Below, one piece after another: positions 1 to 10,758 of a DNA stretch of 64,000 bases. The position numbers and the translations under genes are program-made. The notes under the pieces were generated by a model that saw only the letters and a list, made by a program, of their open reading frames with translations, made no database searches and was not told the DNA's origin. How positions within the stretch are numbered: position 1 is the stretch's first letter; every line of letters begins with the position of its first letter. This stretch comes from Paragyromitra xinjiangensis. Taxonomy: Eukaryota; Ascomycota; Pezizomycetes; Pezizales; Discinaceae. The stretch lies in NCBI GenBank assembly GCA_038503065.1, contig JBCAMK010000020.1, forward strand, positions 868,001-932,000. The letters are read 5' to 3'.

Positions 1-162
1 AATTCGACAACAACTTTTGCAAATCGAGAGCGACCTCGACGTCCAATAGCAGGATCGAACGGGGGCAGTGAGGCGAGTCCGAATAACCAAAAATCTCGTT
101 AATCGGAGTAAAACTGGTGGAGTTATGACCAAAAAGTCGTTTCGTGGTTTGTTGTTGTCGGT
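1..162 (-). mobile_element. Family B LINE, 5' leader segment, inverted (B1a)
   Basis: This is the first part of the family B leader read on the minus strand. It matches the leader of B2 (about 3968-4130, same strand) and of B3 (7066-7230, opposite strand). The family B 5' end (sense ACCGACAACAAC) lies at about 161. At 163 the sequence changes abruptly to a 5'-truncated family B element in the opposite orientation. The segment continues off the left edge of the window. It may be the inverted half of a twin-primed insertion or a separate element. Confidence 0.8.
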
Positions 163-1388
163 TACCCTACCTCCGGTCATCCAGATGGACGACTCCACTA
201 GATCGCCTTGGTGCCATTGGTACTGGGGAGAACTACAACCCCTCTCATTTCGCAGTGATGGATGAGCAGAACAGGCTCATCAAGGCACTCACCAAACGCG
301 TTAAACAGCTTGAAAAAGCCATCCTCACCCCACCACCAGCCCCTACCTTCCACAATGACCCAGCTCTAGTGGAAAAGGTGGCCACCCTCACCTCCAAGGT
401 TGCAGACCTGGAACAGAAACGGACACTCACAACAATTCTGACCTCTGCCAACCTCCCCCTTCCTCCAGCACCTGCTCCTCCGCCAGCTACCACCTCCTGG
501 GCTCAGGTTGCCTCTAAAAAGGCTTCTAGACCCACCAACAAGGCCCCAAAGCCTTCCAAACAACCTACAGCGCCTCCAAAACGCGACAGAACCCTCATCA
601 TCACCAGGAATGGTCTACCCATTCCTGATGACTTCACCCCACTCCTCATTCGCAATGCAGTCAATGCTGCCCTGGAAAGGCCATTGATTGCAGAGGTGCG
701 ATTCACTCCTGCCCACCATGTGCAGCTCATTGCTGTTACCTCCACTACCTCTGACTCCCTCCTCAAGCAAAGACAGAAGCTTGAGGAAGTTGTTCGCACC
801 ACTATTCCCAATGCCACCAGCATGGAAAAGGAAGCCATCCTTACCCAAGTTGTTGTGCACAATGTCCCCACCTCCATCCCCTCTGGCGAAGAGGGATTCC
901 AGCAGATCAGGTCTGAGGTTGAGCAGTTCAACCCAGGCACCACCCTACTTCGCGACCCCCGCTGGCTCACCAGACCTGAGCAGAGAGAGGGGAAACAGGC
1001 ATCCTCCATGGTTCTTACCATTGTGGGGAAGCAGCCTGCCACCACTGCCCTTGAGAGAGGGCTCTCCATGTTTGGATTTCGTCACAAAGTCACCAAATAC
1101 CTTCACTTTGGGCCAGACACTCAATGCACCACCTGCCTGGCCTTTGGCCACCCACAACAACACTGTACCAGCAAAACCCCTTACTGCAACATCTGCGCTG
1201 GGCCACATACAGCATCCTCCCACTCCTGCGCAACCTCCTCTTGCACCATCAAGGGAGCTCCTTGCCTCCACACTATCATCCATTGCAAGAACTGTAACGA
1301 ACCGCATTGTGGTAACTTTTCTGGTTGCCTCACACGCACTCAAGCAAGACTTAGAGCCAGTGAACGTCAGGATCGCATGGTTGTTTAA
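163..1388 (+). pseudogene. Family B ORF1/gag-like protein, N-terminally truncated
   Basis: The frame is open to the stop at 1386-1388 but lacks the Ser/Arg/Gly-rich N-terminus seen in B2 and B4, and a small deletion near 200 removes a few residues. The first internal ATG (258) starts a heptad-like helix (MDEQNRLIKALTKRVKQLEK). Next come a second coiled-coil-like stretch, a Pro/Ala/Lys-rich linker, a central folded region and three Cys/His knuckles. The first knuckle is CTTCLAFGHPQQHC, of CX2CX4HX4C type. The Arg codon that is a stop in B2 and B4 (after IAEV) is intact here as CGA. Expected role by family knowledge: binding LINE RNA as an ORF1 protein. Whether this truncated version is made is unknown. 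Confidence 0.8.
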
Positions 1389-1699
1389 GTTTTCCTCTAC
1401 CTGTTATGATTTAACCAGCCTTCAGGGGTCTTAGGATTCAGTGGAAGGAGTGCTATAGGCACAAAACATGCGATGGTGAAGGAAAAAGGAACAGGTTGAG
1501 ATCTTCGGGTAGTCACTTGTTTTTCCTTATCATATCAACTGATGATGAGCCTGAGAGAGGCTGAGATGGAACTGGCGGAGGATTTAGTTAGTTTGTTTTT
1601 GTTTTCTTTTTGTTCCTGTTGGGTTTTCTCTTATTGTACGCCATATCCAATTCGGATGCATGCGAGTATGAACAATAAATAAATAAATAAAATAAATAA
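163..1699 (+). mobile_element. Family B ORF1-only LINE, 5'-truncated (B1b)
   Basis: This truncated copy of the gag-only family starts inside the coding region. It contains the rest of the ORF (to 1388), a 3' UTR of about 300 nt, a short hairpin at 1645-1657 and an (AATA)n-type tail at about 1671-1699. No gene is seen in the 1389-1699 UTR. The tail abuts family A leader sequence at 1700, so the copy sits in family A copy A0. Its left flank is the inverted B1a segment, so no target duplication can be read. Confidence 0.85.
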
Positions 1700-1820
1700 C
1701 CTGGATTCGCCCTCAACTCCTCCCAGGAAATCCCGCACCCCATCCCCATCCCCTGTGAAGCTGGTGACCTTTGGCACCAACTTCACCCTCTCCCTCATCG
1801 GCAAGAAAAGAACTCTCTCC
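1700..1820 (+). mobile_element. Family A LINE A0, leader/ORF1 upstream fragment
   Basis: This piece matches the leader of the array copies just before the ORF1 ATG. It can be read as the ATG-less frame containing VKLVTFGTNFTL and LIGKKRTLS. It ends in AACTCTCTCC, where B2 is inserted, and the sequence resumes at 4133. The B1b tail joins its left end, so the first part of the leader is not visible. Confidence 0.85.
1811..1820. repeat. Target-site duplication of B2, left copy
   Basis: AACTCTCTCC is repeated at 4133-4142 on the other side of B2. Both copies lie in family A sequence, and removing B2 and one copy restores family A continuity. A 10-bp duplication fits insertion by target-primed reverse transcription. 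Confidence 0.85.
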
Positions 1821-4132
1821 ATTATTTATTTATTATTTTATTTATTTATTGTTCATACTCGCATGCATCCGAAACAGATATGGCGTACAGCAGAAGAAAA
1901 CCCAACAGGAACATAAAAGAAAACAAAACAAAACTAACTAATCCTCCACCCGTTCCAACTTAGCCTCTTCTAGGCCCGTCATCAGTGAATGTGTTAATAC
2001 CCCGATCTAGTGACTCCCTCTCACAGTGTCAAGACTACCCTGGGCATTCTTCCTTTACCATCGCTTGCTTTGTGCCTATAGCACTCCTTCCACCAGGTCC
2101 AAAGACCCCTGAAGGTTGGATACATCAATAAGGGTGCGGTGTAACTTAAGTTACCATGCGATCCTTACGTTCGCTGGCACTAAGTTTGGCTTGGGTGAGT
2201 TTGAGGCAACCAGAGAAGTTACCACGATGCGGTTCGTTACAGTTCTTGCAACGGATGATGGTGTGGAGGCAGGGAGCTCCCTTGATGGTGCAAGAGGAGG
2301 TTGCGCAGGAGTGGGAGGATGCTGTATGAGGCCCAGCACAGATGTTGCAGAAGGGGGTCTTGCTGGTACAGCGTTGTTGTGGGTGGCCAAAGGCCAAGCA
2401 GGTAGTGCATTGGGTGTCTGGCCCAAAGCGAAGGTATTTGGTGACTTTGTGACGAAGTCCAAACATGGAGAGCCCTCTCTCAAGGGCAGTGGTGGCAGGC
2501 TAATTCCCCACAATGGTAAGAACCATGGAGGATGCCTGTTTCCCCTCTCTCTGCTCAGGTCTGGTGAGCCAGCGGGGGTTGCGGAGTAGGGTGGTGCCTG
2601 GGTTAAACTGCTCAACCTCAGATCTGATTTGCTGGAAGCCCTCTTTGCCAGAGGGAATGGAGGTGGGAATGTTGTGCACAACAACCTGGGTCAGGACTGC
2701 TTCCTTCTCCATGCTGTTGGCATTGGGGATGGTGTTGTGAACAACTTCCTCAAGCTTCTGTCTTTGCTTAAGGAGGGAGTCAGAGGTAGTGGAGGTGACA
2801 GCAATGGGCTGCACATGGTGAGCTGGTGTGAATCACACCTCTGCAATCAATGGCCTTTCCAGGGCAGCATTGACTGCATTGTGAATGAGGAGTGGGGTGA
2901 TGTCATCAGGAATGGGTAGACCATTCCTGGTGATGATGAGAGTACGGTCGCGTTTTGGGGGGTTTGGAGGTGTTTTGGTAGGCTTGGAGGCCTTGCTGGC
3001 GGGTCTAGGAGCCCTTTTAGAGGCAACCTGAGCCCAGGAGGTGGTGGCTGGCAGGGGAGGTAGGGGGAGGTTGGCAGAGGTCAGAATGGTTGTGAGAGTC
3101 CGTTTCTGTTCCAAGTCTGCAACCTTGGAGGTGAGGGTGGCCACCTTTTCCACTAGAGCTGGGTCATTGTGGAAGGTAGGGGCTGGTGGGGGTGTGTTGA
3201 TAGCTTTTTCAAGCTGCTTGACGCGTTTGGTGAGTGCTTTGATGAGCCTGTTCTGCTCATCCATCACTGCGAAGAGGGAGGGGTTGTAGTTCTCCCCAGT
3301 GCCAATGGCACCAAGGCGATCCAAATTGCTGTTAGAATCATCCATCTGGATGACTGGAGGTAGGGTGGTAGAGAAGGTGAGGGGTCCCTCAGTGTCCGTC
3401 ATGTCAGAGTCAGACTCTTCCAGGAGGACAGAGCCACTCTCTATGGGCTCTGTGGCGGGCAGGGAGGCATAGTGAGGTAGGGGGACTGCTGGGCGAAGTG
3501 GCAGGGCTTGGGTAGGTGTTTGCTCTGGGTCCCCATGGAGCAGAGGCGAAAAACGTGTGTTTGGAGGTGTTGTAGGGGCGCCAAACGGCGTTTGGAGCGA
3601 GTTTTGGGGTGAGCTGGTCACAGAAGAGGGAGACCTGAAGCCTCTGCCTCTCCCTCTGCCTCTAGACGAAGAGGAAGACATAGAGAAGGATCCTGAACCG
3701 ACAGGAAGAGGTGGGGTGTGTAAGGGGGGTGGTGCTGGGCCCTGGAGGGGGTCCCTGGCGGAGGGGGGTGGGAAATCGAGCAGAACTTCTGCAGTTCTGG
3801 TCGGATCCGAACGAACGAGAGGGTGATCGAACGGGCGCGCTGAGGCGGTTCCAAAAAGCCCGGGGTCGAGTTAATCGGACAAAAACTGGTGGAGTTATGA
3901 CAAAATGCAGATTGCTAAAGTTTGGTGAGGTTTTTGTTGTTGGGGGGGAAAAGAGGGGTAAAACAGCGAATTCGACAACAACTTTTGCAAATCGAGAGCG
4001 ACCTCGACGTACAATAGCAGGATCGAACGAGGGCAGCGAGCTGATTCCGAATAATCAAAAATCTCGTTAATCGGAGTAGTATTGGTGGAGTTGTGACCAA
4101 AAAGTCACTTTGGCGTTGTTGTTGTCGGTTAT
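1821..4132 (-). mobile_element. Family B ORF1-only LINE, full length (B2)
   Basis: This 2.3-kb element has its 5' end at about 4132 and its ATAA-rich tail at 1821-1850. It carries a leader of about 450 nt (3682-4132) with no ATG, one ORF (3681-2146) and a 3' UTR of about 325 nt (1821-2145) with no gene seen. The hairpin near the tail (1867-1879) keeps its pairing through a U-G wobble. The element interrupts family A copy A0 and is flanked by a 10-bp target duplication. There is no endonuclease, RT or RNase H, so it must be mobilised in trans. Confidence 0.9.
2146..3681 (-). pseudogene. Family B ORF1/gag-like protein with two nonsense codons
   Basis: From the ATG at 3681 the frame covers about 511 codons with no frameshift, but two stops interrupt it. 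One is TGA at 2835-2833, in place of the Arg codon CGA in B1b and B3. The other is TAG at 2502-2500, in place of Gln. In order the protein has a Ser/Arg/Gly N-terminus (MSSSSSRGRGRGRG), a Pro/Thr-rich stretch, an acidic patch, two coiled-coil-like helices, a Lys/Pro linker, a central region with the PRWLTRPEQR motif, and three C-terminal Cys/His knuckles. The order of regions and the PRWLT and CX2CX4HX4C motifs match family A ORF1, so the two are homologous. The TGA is shared with B4. Confidence 0.88.
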
Positions 4133-4142
4133 AACTCTCTCC
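4133..4142. repeat. Target-site duplication of B2, right copy
   Basis: AACTCTCTCC, the partner of 1811-1820. Confidence 0.85.
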
Positions 4143-4184
4143 AACCCCTCACCAGCACTCACACGCTCAGGTTCACCCACAAAG

Positions 4185-5596
4185 ATGGCAGAATCTTCCA
4201 CCGCACAATCTCTCTTTGACACTGCTGGCCCTGCTGGCCGCACCACCAATTCCCAGTACATCAACGAGGAGCACATGCAAGAGCTCCCAAACAATTCCAC
4301 TCCAAACTGGCTGAGAGACTTCAGCAAACACGAAGACTACATGCCCGACATGGACCATGAAGACTCCATGGAGCAATACCTTGCTGGGCTCTCAGAATCC
4401 AGCTTCGCCAGACTCCACTCCCAGATGGAGGAAAACAACACCCACCTCCTCGCCAAAGTGGCAATGCAAGAGAATGACATTCTCAGGCTAACGGATCAAA
4501 CCAAGATCCTTGAAGAAATGGTTGGAAAGCTCTCCACCACCCTCAATAACATGGCTGGAGTTCTCCGTACCATCAACAAGAACACAAGCCAACCCACACG
4601 CACACCAGCGCCAGCAAGCAACCAACAACAAAAACCCCAACAACCAACGCAGAAACCTCAAACTCCACTCCTCAACAATGGAAAACCAATGACCTACGCT
4701 GAGGCCACAAACGCCCCGCTGCCCCATTCACCAAGGTCAATAAGGGCAAAAAGAAGAAGGCCCTCCCCCCCAAACTCTTCCAACCCCAATTCAGCACCAT
4801 CAACCGCCAGATCATTTTGGAAACCTCCACCGATGTCCCAGCGGCAATTGATAACTCCACCCTCCTCGCAGCAATCAATAAGGAACTTTCCCCCCATAAC
4901 ACTTCCATCCTCATGTGCACAATGACCACCAGACACAACTTTGTCCTCACCACCCGACCTGACGAATCCGCTGAGCAAATCTGCCAGGCATACCAAAAGG
5001 AAATTGAAACAGCATGCACCCTCCTCAACATCCCCCTTGGCGAGGCCAGACCAAACTTGAAATGGTCCAAATTCATTATCCATGGCATCCCTACCAAGGC
5101 CACAATGGCCAAAGTTGCGGAACAAATGTCCATCTCCGTCCCAACCTTCACCCTTGCACAAACTCCCCGCTGGCTCACCACTCCTGAAGCCCGAGCTACC
5201 AAAACCCATTCCGCAATAGCCTTTGTGCTTCCACAGAAATTTACAATGGAAACCCTTGGACTATCACAAATTCCACTCTTTAACTCTTTCTGCAAAGTCC
5301 AGGAATACATTGCAGTCTCCCCCACCACACAATGCAGGAAATGCCAGGCCTACGGACATCACCAACAAACCTGCAAAAACGATCTCAAATGTGCTGTTTG
5401 CGCTGAAGCACACGAAACCTTCAAACATCCGTGCACCACAACTGGATGCCCAGCGGGCTCCAAATGCACCCACCGTCCAATCCGCTGCACCAACTGCAAC
5501 CAAGGGCATAAGGCCTACGAACGTAAAGTCTGCATCTCCTACACCAAGCTCACTGAGAGCTTCAAATCCTCCTGAACTACCACCACCACTGCTTAA
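4185..5596 (+). pseudogene. LINE ORF1 (CCHC, RNP protein), A0, broken
   Basis: The start is the ATG at 4185 (context AAGATGG, MAESSTAQ), the first ATG in family A transcripts. The frame is lost at about 4711-4720, where a C is missing from the AACGCCCC run. The correct frame resumes and is open to a premature TGA at 5573-5575, in place of Arg. The family stop would be the TAA at 5594-5596, which overlaps the ORF2 ATG. The C-terminal knuckles are present, the first as CRKCQAYGHHQQTC. With two lesions it cannot make a full protein. Confidence 0.88.
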
Positions 5597-7065
5597 TGCA
5601 GACACACCCAACCCCACTAGGCATAGCCACGGTGCAGCAGGTGAACTGTGCCAAAGGACAAGCCTCTACCCTATCAGCAATCATGTTCCACAACCAAACA
5701 CATTCATCCCTAATCCTCATGCTCCAAGAACCCTGGCTCGACCATGACAACCTTCCTCCAATTTCTCACAGCTCTGATGCTTATTTTCCTTCCGCATCTT
5801 GCAAAGTTGTTATATATATTAAGCAAAACCTCAAAAACACAAAAATAACAACCACACTAGCACCAAACCCCAACATTATTTCACTATTAATCAAGTTGCC
5901 ACACCTAACTTAGGAAATTTGCAACATGTACATCCAACCACGCACAAGCAGCAATCATTTACCATTACTTTCACACCAATTCCATCATAATACAATCCTC
6001 ACAGGGGACTTCAATTTACACCATCCATGGTGGTATGGCCCCATCGCAGAAACCCATCAACACCTCTTTTCCAAGCGAATTTCCATAACCGATACAATCA
6101 CCGGATGGCTAGAAGACAAGGATTTTCGTCTTCTCAACAAACCCAGTACACTTACTCACTTCCCCAGAAATGGCAATCAACCTTCCATTGTGGACCTCAC
6201 CTTAGCCCGTGGCCTTTCAAATGTTTGCGGCCCCTGGTCTGCCCCATCCAATTGCCCTCACAATTCATATCATGTCACCCTACATACAACATTATACATA
6301 CATCCACCCGAATACACTAGTAGACGCCTGTACTCCAAGGCCAATTGGCCGGAATTTCATCAAATCATAAAAGACGCAGCTATACCCCTCGTCTTCAGAA
6401 ATGAAGAAACAGCCACCTCTACCCTATCTCACATCATCAACCTTATCGAACAAGCCGTGGAAAAAACAGTCCCCCTCTCCAAACCTAGGACTCACGCCAA
6501 ATCTTGGTGGACTCCAAACCTCAGCAAACACAAAAGAAAGCTTTCCTGGATCGAATCAGAAATCAGGAGACCCAATTCTTCTCCCCACCTCAGAGCCATT
6601 GCCACATCCATTCACAAGGCATACAAATCAGAAATCACCCTCGCCAAATGGGACCACTGGCACCGCTTCCTCAAAGATATCAGCCCAAGCTCAGCGTGGA
6701 ACTTACTCAACGGAGCATCGGCATGAAACAAGCCTAACATACCACCCATTGCTCAACAAGAAACCAACGAGGGCATTGGCATGGCATTCCGCAACACCTT
6801 CTTTCCCCCACAAACCACCCCACCCCATTTCCCACAAAACTTCCTCAAAAAACCTATCTCTGACACCAGTTCCTTTCCCTACTTCGTCTCAGTGGAAGAA
6901 ATTGATCTCCTACTTCACAAATCCAACATGCGTACTGCAGTTGGCCCCGATGGAATCAATTATATAACCCTACGCGAAACCCATCGAGCCCGCCCCCCCC
7001 TTTTCACCATACTCTTCAATAAGCTCCTTCACCTTGGCTTCATGCCCAAACAATGGAAAATCACT
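5596..7065 (+). pseudogene. LINE ORF2 (endonuclease-RT), A0, truncated and mutated
   Basis: The frame starts at the ATG of the TAATG overlap. Stops occur at 5911-5913 (TAG, replacing Phe) and 6724-6726 (TGA, replacing Arg). The apurinic-type endonuclease is recognisable: LNCAKG-type motif (here VNCAKG), QEPWL, YIQPR and GDFNLHHPWWY. The final catalytic SDH triad reads SYH (about 6262-6273), so the general-base Asp is lost. The RT begins (NMRTAVGPDGINYITL) but is cut at 7065 before the catalytic TDID and YIDD motifs. Non-functional. Confidence 0.88.
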
Positions 7066-7083
7066 GACCGACAACAACAACCA

Positions 7084-7415
7084 CGAAACGACTTTTTGGT
7101 CATAACTCCACCAGTTTTACTCCGATTAACGAGATTTTTGGTTATTCGGACTCGCCTCACTGCCCCCGTTCGATCCTGCTATTGGACGTCGAGGTCGCTC
7201 TCGATTTGCAAAAGTTGTTGTCGAATTTGCTATTTTACCCCTCTTTCCCCCCTACACCTCAAATCTTGAGATCTTGCAAGACCTCATAACTCCACGAGTT
7301 TTCGTCCGATTAGCTCGACCCCGGGCTTTTTGGACTCCCCACACCGAGCCCGTTCGATCGCCCTCTCGTTCGTCCGGATCGGAGCAGATTTGCAGAAGTT
7401 GTTGCCACTTCCTGC
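7084..7415 (+). repeat. Two imperfect ~185-bp tandem repeats in the family B leader
   Basis: The block CATAACTCCACCAG...TTCCGATTA...CCCGTTCGATC...GATTTGCAAAAGTTGTTG occurs twice, the first starting near 7101 and the second near 7284 (period about 183). In B4 the equivalents start near 31881 and 32067. Similarity is partial. By analogy with monomer-type LINE promoters, the repeats may carry internal promoter elements, but no promoter motif was identified. Confidence 0.65.
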
Positions 7416-7511
7416 TCCCACCCTCCCCCACCCGCCAGGAACCCCCCCCAGGGCCCCACAACAACCCCCCCATACACCCCACCTCCTCCTGTCGGTTCAG
7501 GACCCTCCTCC

Positions 7512-8996
7512 ATGTCTTCCTCTTCGTCCAGAGGCAGAGGGAGAGGCAGAGGCTTTTAGTCTCCCTCTCCTGGCGCAATTTCGCCCTTCACCACCCCCAC
7601 AACACCCACAGCACCCACCACACCCCCCAATTCGCGACTTTCTGCCCTCCACCATGGAGACCCAGAGCAGACCCCTACTCAAACCCTCCCACTGCGTCCT
7701 GCTGTTGCCCTTCAGGACTATGAGTCACTCCCACTCCCTCCAGATTCTCAAGACCATGAGATGACAGTGTCAGAGTCAGAGCATGAGAGCATGGATGACT
7801 TCGTGGCTCCCACCCTCAACACCACTGTCAAGATCGCAGATGCTGTTATCCAAATCGCCAGAGACCTCCACCAGTATCGCCTCTATGTGAAGCAACTGGA
7901 GAGGGAAATCAGACGCCTCCAGAAGGCAGCCAGGAACCCCCCACCTCCCCCTACCGTTCACAACGACCCAGCTCTTGTGGAGAAGGTAGCAACCCTCACA
8001 ACCAAGGTGGCAGACTTGGAGCAGAAACGCACCTTAACTAGCATTCTGGCCACTGCCAACCTCCCCCCACCACCATCAGCTGCCCCAGCACCTGCACCTC
8101 ACTCATGGGCTCAGGTTGCCTCCAAAAAGGCCTCCAGACCCGCCCCCAAGGCCTCCAAGGCCCCCAAACCACCCACCAACCCTCCCAAGCGCGACTGCAC
8201 CCTTATCATCACCAGGAATGGTCTACCCATTCCTGAGGATGTCACCCCACTCACCATTCGCAACGCAGTCAATGCAGCCTTAGAAAGCCCCTTGATTGCA
8301 GAGGTGCGATTTACACCGGCTCACCATGTGCAGCTCATTGCTGTCACTACCACCACCTCCGACACACTCCTCAAGCAGAGATCAAAGCTTGAGGAGATTG
8401 TGAGATCCACCATCCCCAATGCCAACAGCCTGGAGAAAGAGGTCACTCTCTTTCAGGTTGTCCTGCACAACGTACCCACCTCCATTCCTTCTGGTGAAGA
8501 AGGATTTCAACACATCAGGTCAGAGGTTGAACAGTTCAACCCTGGCACCACCCTCATGCGCGACCCTCGCTGGCTCACCAGACCAGAGCAGAGAGAGGGC
8601 AAGCAGGCTTCTTCTATGGTTCTTACCATCCAGGGGAAACAACCTGCCACCACTGCCCTTGAGAGAGGGCTTTCCCTTTTCGGACGCCGCCTCAAGGTTT
8701 CCAAATACCTTCGCTTTGGACAGGACACCCAATGCACCCACTGCCTGGCCTTTGGCCACCACCAACAGCGCTGTACCAGCAAGACCCCTATCTGTACCAT
8801 CTGTGCTGGGCCTCATACAGTGTCAACACACACCTGTGGCAAACCTTCCTGCCATGTCAAAGGATCTCCCTGCCTCCACACCATCCTCCGCTGCGCTAAC
8901 TGTGGCGAACAACATCGTGGTAACTCCCCTGAGTGCCTCAAACTCACAGCAGCAAGACTAGCTGCAAGTGAACGACAGAATCGCATGCAAATCTAA
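7512..8996 (+). pseudogene. Family B ORF1/gag-like protein, early stop then long open frame
   Basis: The family start ATG (7512, MSSSSSRGRGRGRGF) is followed by TAG at 7557-7559. The same frame is then open to 8996. The in-frame ATG at 7761 (MTVSESEHESMDDF) could start a 411-aa protein that keeps the coiled coil, the linker, the central region (PRWLTRPEQR) and all three knuckles (CTHCLAFGHHQQRC; CTICAGPH with later Cys; CANCGEQH with later Cys). The Arg after IAEV is intact. It may therefore encode a shortened but folded RNA-binding ORF1 protein. Use of the downstream start is inference. Confidence 0.8.
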
Positions 8997-9303
8997 GTCT
9001 CCCCCCACCCTTACGACTTCATCTCCCTTGACAGTGCTTGGATTGTTGGAGGGACGTGCTAGAGGCACAAAGCATGTGCTGGTGAAAGAAGAATGCCCAG
9101 GGTAGTCTTGTCCTGTGGGAGAGGGCACTAGATCGGGGTATTAACACATAAACTGAAGAATAGCCGTAGAGGGCTGAGTTGGACCCAGTGGGAGGAATCG
9201 GGTAGTTAGTTGCGTTTTGATTTTGTTTTCTGTTTGGTTTTCTCTATATGTATGCCATATCCGTTTCGGATTTATGCAGTATGAAATATAAATAAATAAA
9301 TAA

Positions 9304-10182
9304 TTTGGAATTTGGTCAAGCCTCGCTGAGGGGAATGTTGAGTAGGGTACATGCCGTTTCGATTTCCTTTTGATATGCCTGGCAGATTTGCTCAGCGGAT
9401 TCGTCAGGTCGGGTGGTAAGAACAAAATTGTGTCTGGCGGTTTTGGTGCACATGAGGATGGAAGTGTTGCGGGGGGAAAGTTCCTTCTTGATTGCTGCGA
9501 GGAGGGTGGAGTTATCAATTGTGGCTGGGATGTCGGTGGAGGTTTCCAAAATAATCTGGCGGTTGATGGTGGTGAACTGGGGTTGAAAGAATTTGGGGGG
9601 GAGGGCCTTCTTCTTTTTGCCCTTATTGACCTTGGTGAATGGGGCAGCGGGGGCGTTTGTGGCCTCAGCATAGGTCATAGGTTTGCGGTTGTTGAGGAGG
9701 GGGATTTGGGGTTTCTGAGCCGGTTGTTGGGGTTTTTGTTGTTGATTGCTTACTTGTGCTAGTGTGCGGGTGGGTTGGCTCGTATTCTTGTCAATAGTAC
9801 GGAGAACTCCAGCCATATTGTTAAGGGTGGTGGAGAGCTTTCCGACCATTTCTTGAAGGATCTTAGTTTGATCCGTTAGCCTGAGAATATCATTCTCTTG
9901 CATTGCCACCTTTGTGAGGAGGTGGGTGTTGTTTTCCTCCACTTGAGAATGGAGTCTGGCGAAGCTAGATTTTGAGAGCCAGGCGAGGTATTGCTCTGTG
10001 GAGTCTTCATGGTCCACGTCCGGCATGTAGTCTTCGTGTTTACTGATGTCTCTCAGCCAGTTTGGAGTGGAGTCGCTCGGGAGCTCTTGCATGTGCTCCT
10101 CGTCGATGTAGTGGGAATCGGTGGTAAGGCCAGCAGGGCCAGTGGTGTCAAAGAGAGATTGTGCGGTAGAGGATTCTGTCAT
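9304..10182 (-). pseudogene. LINE ORF1, A1, truncated
   Basis: It starts at ATG 10182 (MTESSTAQ) and reads through the acidic N-terminus, coiled coil (ENNTHLLTKVAMQENDILRL) and Gln/Pro linker into the central region. A TGA at 9318-9316 replaces Arg just before the truncation point. The C-terminal knuckles are missing. Confidence 0.88.
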
Positions 10183-10501
10183 TTTTGTGGGCGAACCTGA
10201 GCGTGCGGGTGCTGGTGAGGGGTTGGAAAGAGTTCTTTTCTTGCCAATGAGTGGGAGGGTGAAGTTGGTGCCAAAGGTCACCAGCTTCACAGGGGATGGG
10301 GAGGGTGTGCGGGATCTCCAAGGCGGAGTTGAAGGCGAATCCAGGATGAAATCGGGCGATGCGCCCGATGAAAGTGTTTGAGTGCGGGGAAGTGGTGATA
10401 AATGAAGCCGAATAGTCAAAGACTTTTTGCTGTGTGTAATGCCGTTGCAACGTAGAACTGGTGTTTTGCAGGGATCTTTTTACTCGTGCAGGATGGTGTC
10501 C
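9304..10501 (-). mobile_element. Family A LINE, array copy A1, 3'-truncated
   Basis: This is the downstream end of the minus-strand array. It has the full 319-nt leader (10501-10183) and the first two thirds of ORF1, then is cut at 9303/9304 by the B3 tail. ORF2 and the 3' UTR are missing. Its 5' end is joined to the 3' heptamers of copy A2 exactly as in the other array junctions. Confidence 0.92.
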
Positions 10502-10558
10502 AATTTCCAATTTCCAATTTCATTTCATTTTAGACAGTCGCTAACCTAACTAGCTACT
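10502..10558 (-). repeat. A2/A1 junction: 3' heptamers and 3'-end hairpin
   Basis: Sense strand, the 3' UTR of A2 ends with a hairpin (10558-10536), TCTAAAATGAAATG and then three GGAAATT-type heptamers. These abut the A1 5' end ACACCATCC with nothing between. This variant (AAAATGAAATG) belongs to subfamily II. Confidence 0.9.
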
Positions 10559-10758
10559 GAATGGCACGGGTACAAAAATACATGGCCTCATCCACCACCA
10601 AGCTCATTATCCCCGATCATAAACAAATAAACAAATAACTAAAGAAATACAAAACCATACTAACCGAAACAACTTGAACAATACGAAATATAAAAGAAAT
10701 AATCACTAAACCAACCGGAAACAAAAGAAAAACTTCCCCTGCCCGGTTGCCAAAAGAA

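Larger units (their letters stand above)
4133..7065 (+). mobile_element. Family A LINE, plus-strand copy A0, 3'-truncated
   Basis: This is the main body of the only plus-strand family A copy, continuing from 1820 after B2. It contains ORF1 and about the first 490 codons of ORF2, then stops at AAAATCACT (7065), where B3 begins. The rest of RT, the RNase H and the 3' UTR are absent. Its ORF1 subtype (GPAG, EEHMQEL) is that of array copies A1 and A2, so it probably belonged to the same group before inversion. It carries more damage than most array copies. Confidence 0.9.
7066..9303 (+). mobile_element. Family B ORF1-only LINE (B3) at the array orientation switch
   Basis: This full-length family B element starts GACCGACAACAAC and ends in an (AATA)n tail at about 9283-9303. 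It has a 446-nt ATG-free leader (7066-7511), an ORF (7512-8996), a 3' UTR (8997-9303, no gene seen) and the hairpin ATCCGTTTCGGAT at 9259-9271. It is the most divergent B copy in ORF and UTR. Left of it lies plus-strand family A ORF2 and right of it minus-strand family A ORF1. There is no target duplication, so it marks a rearrangement breakpoint rather than a simple insertion. Confidence 0.88.

Noticed and set aside
1821..1850. ATAA/TTAT runs as independent microsatellites
   Set aside because: Each sits at the 3' end of a family B element next to its hairpin, so they are element tails.
10148..10510. Leader ORFs of 85-130 aa in each family A copy (both strands)
   Set aside because: They begin at TTG or GTG, lack an ATG, lie in the LINE leader or on its opposite strand, and change with the family A sequence. 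They are treated as leader sequence, not genes.
10502..10522. Heptamers as a CRISPR-like or telomeric array
   Set aside because: Only one to three units per junction, no spacers, and the unit is not a known telomere repeat. LINE 3' ends explain them.
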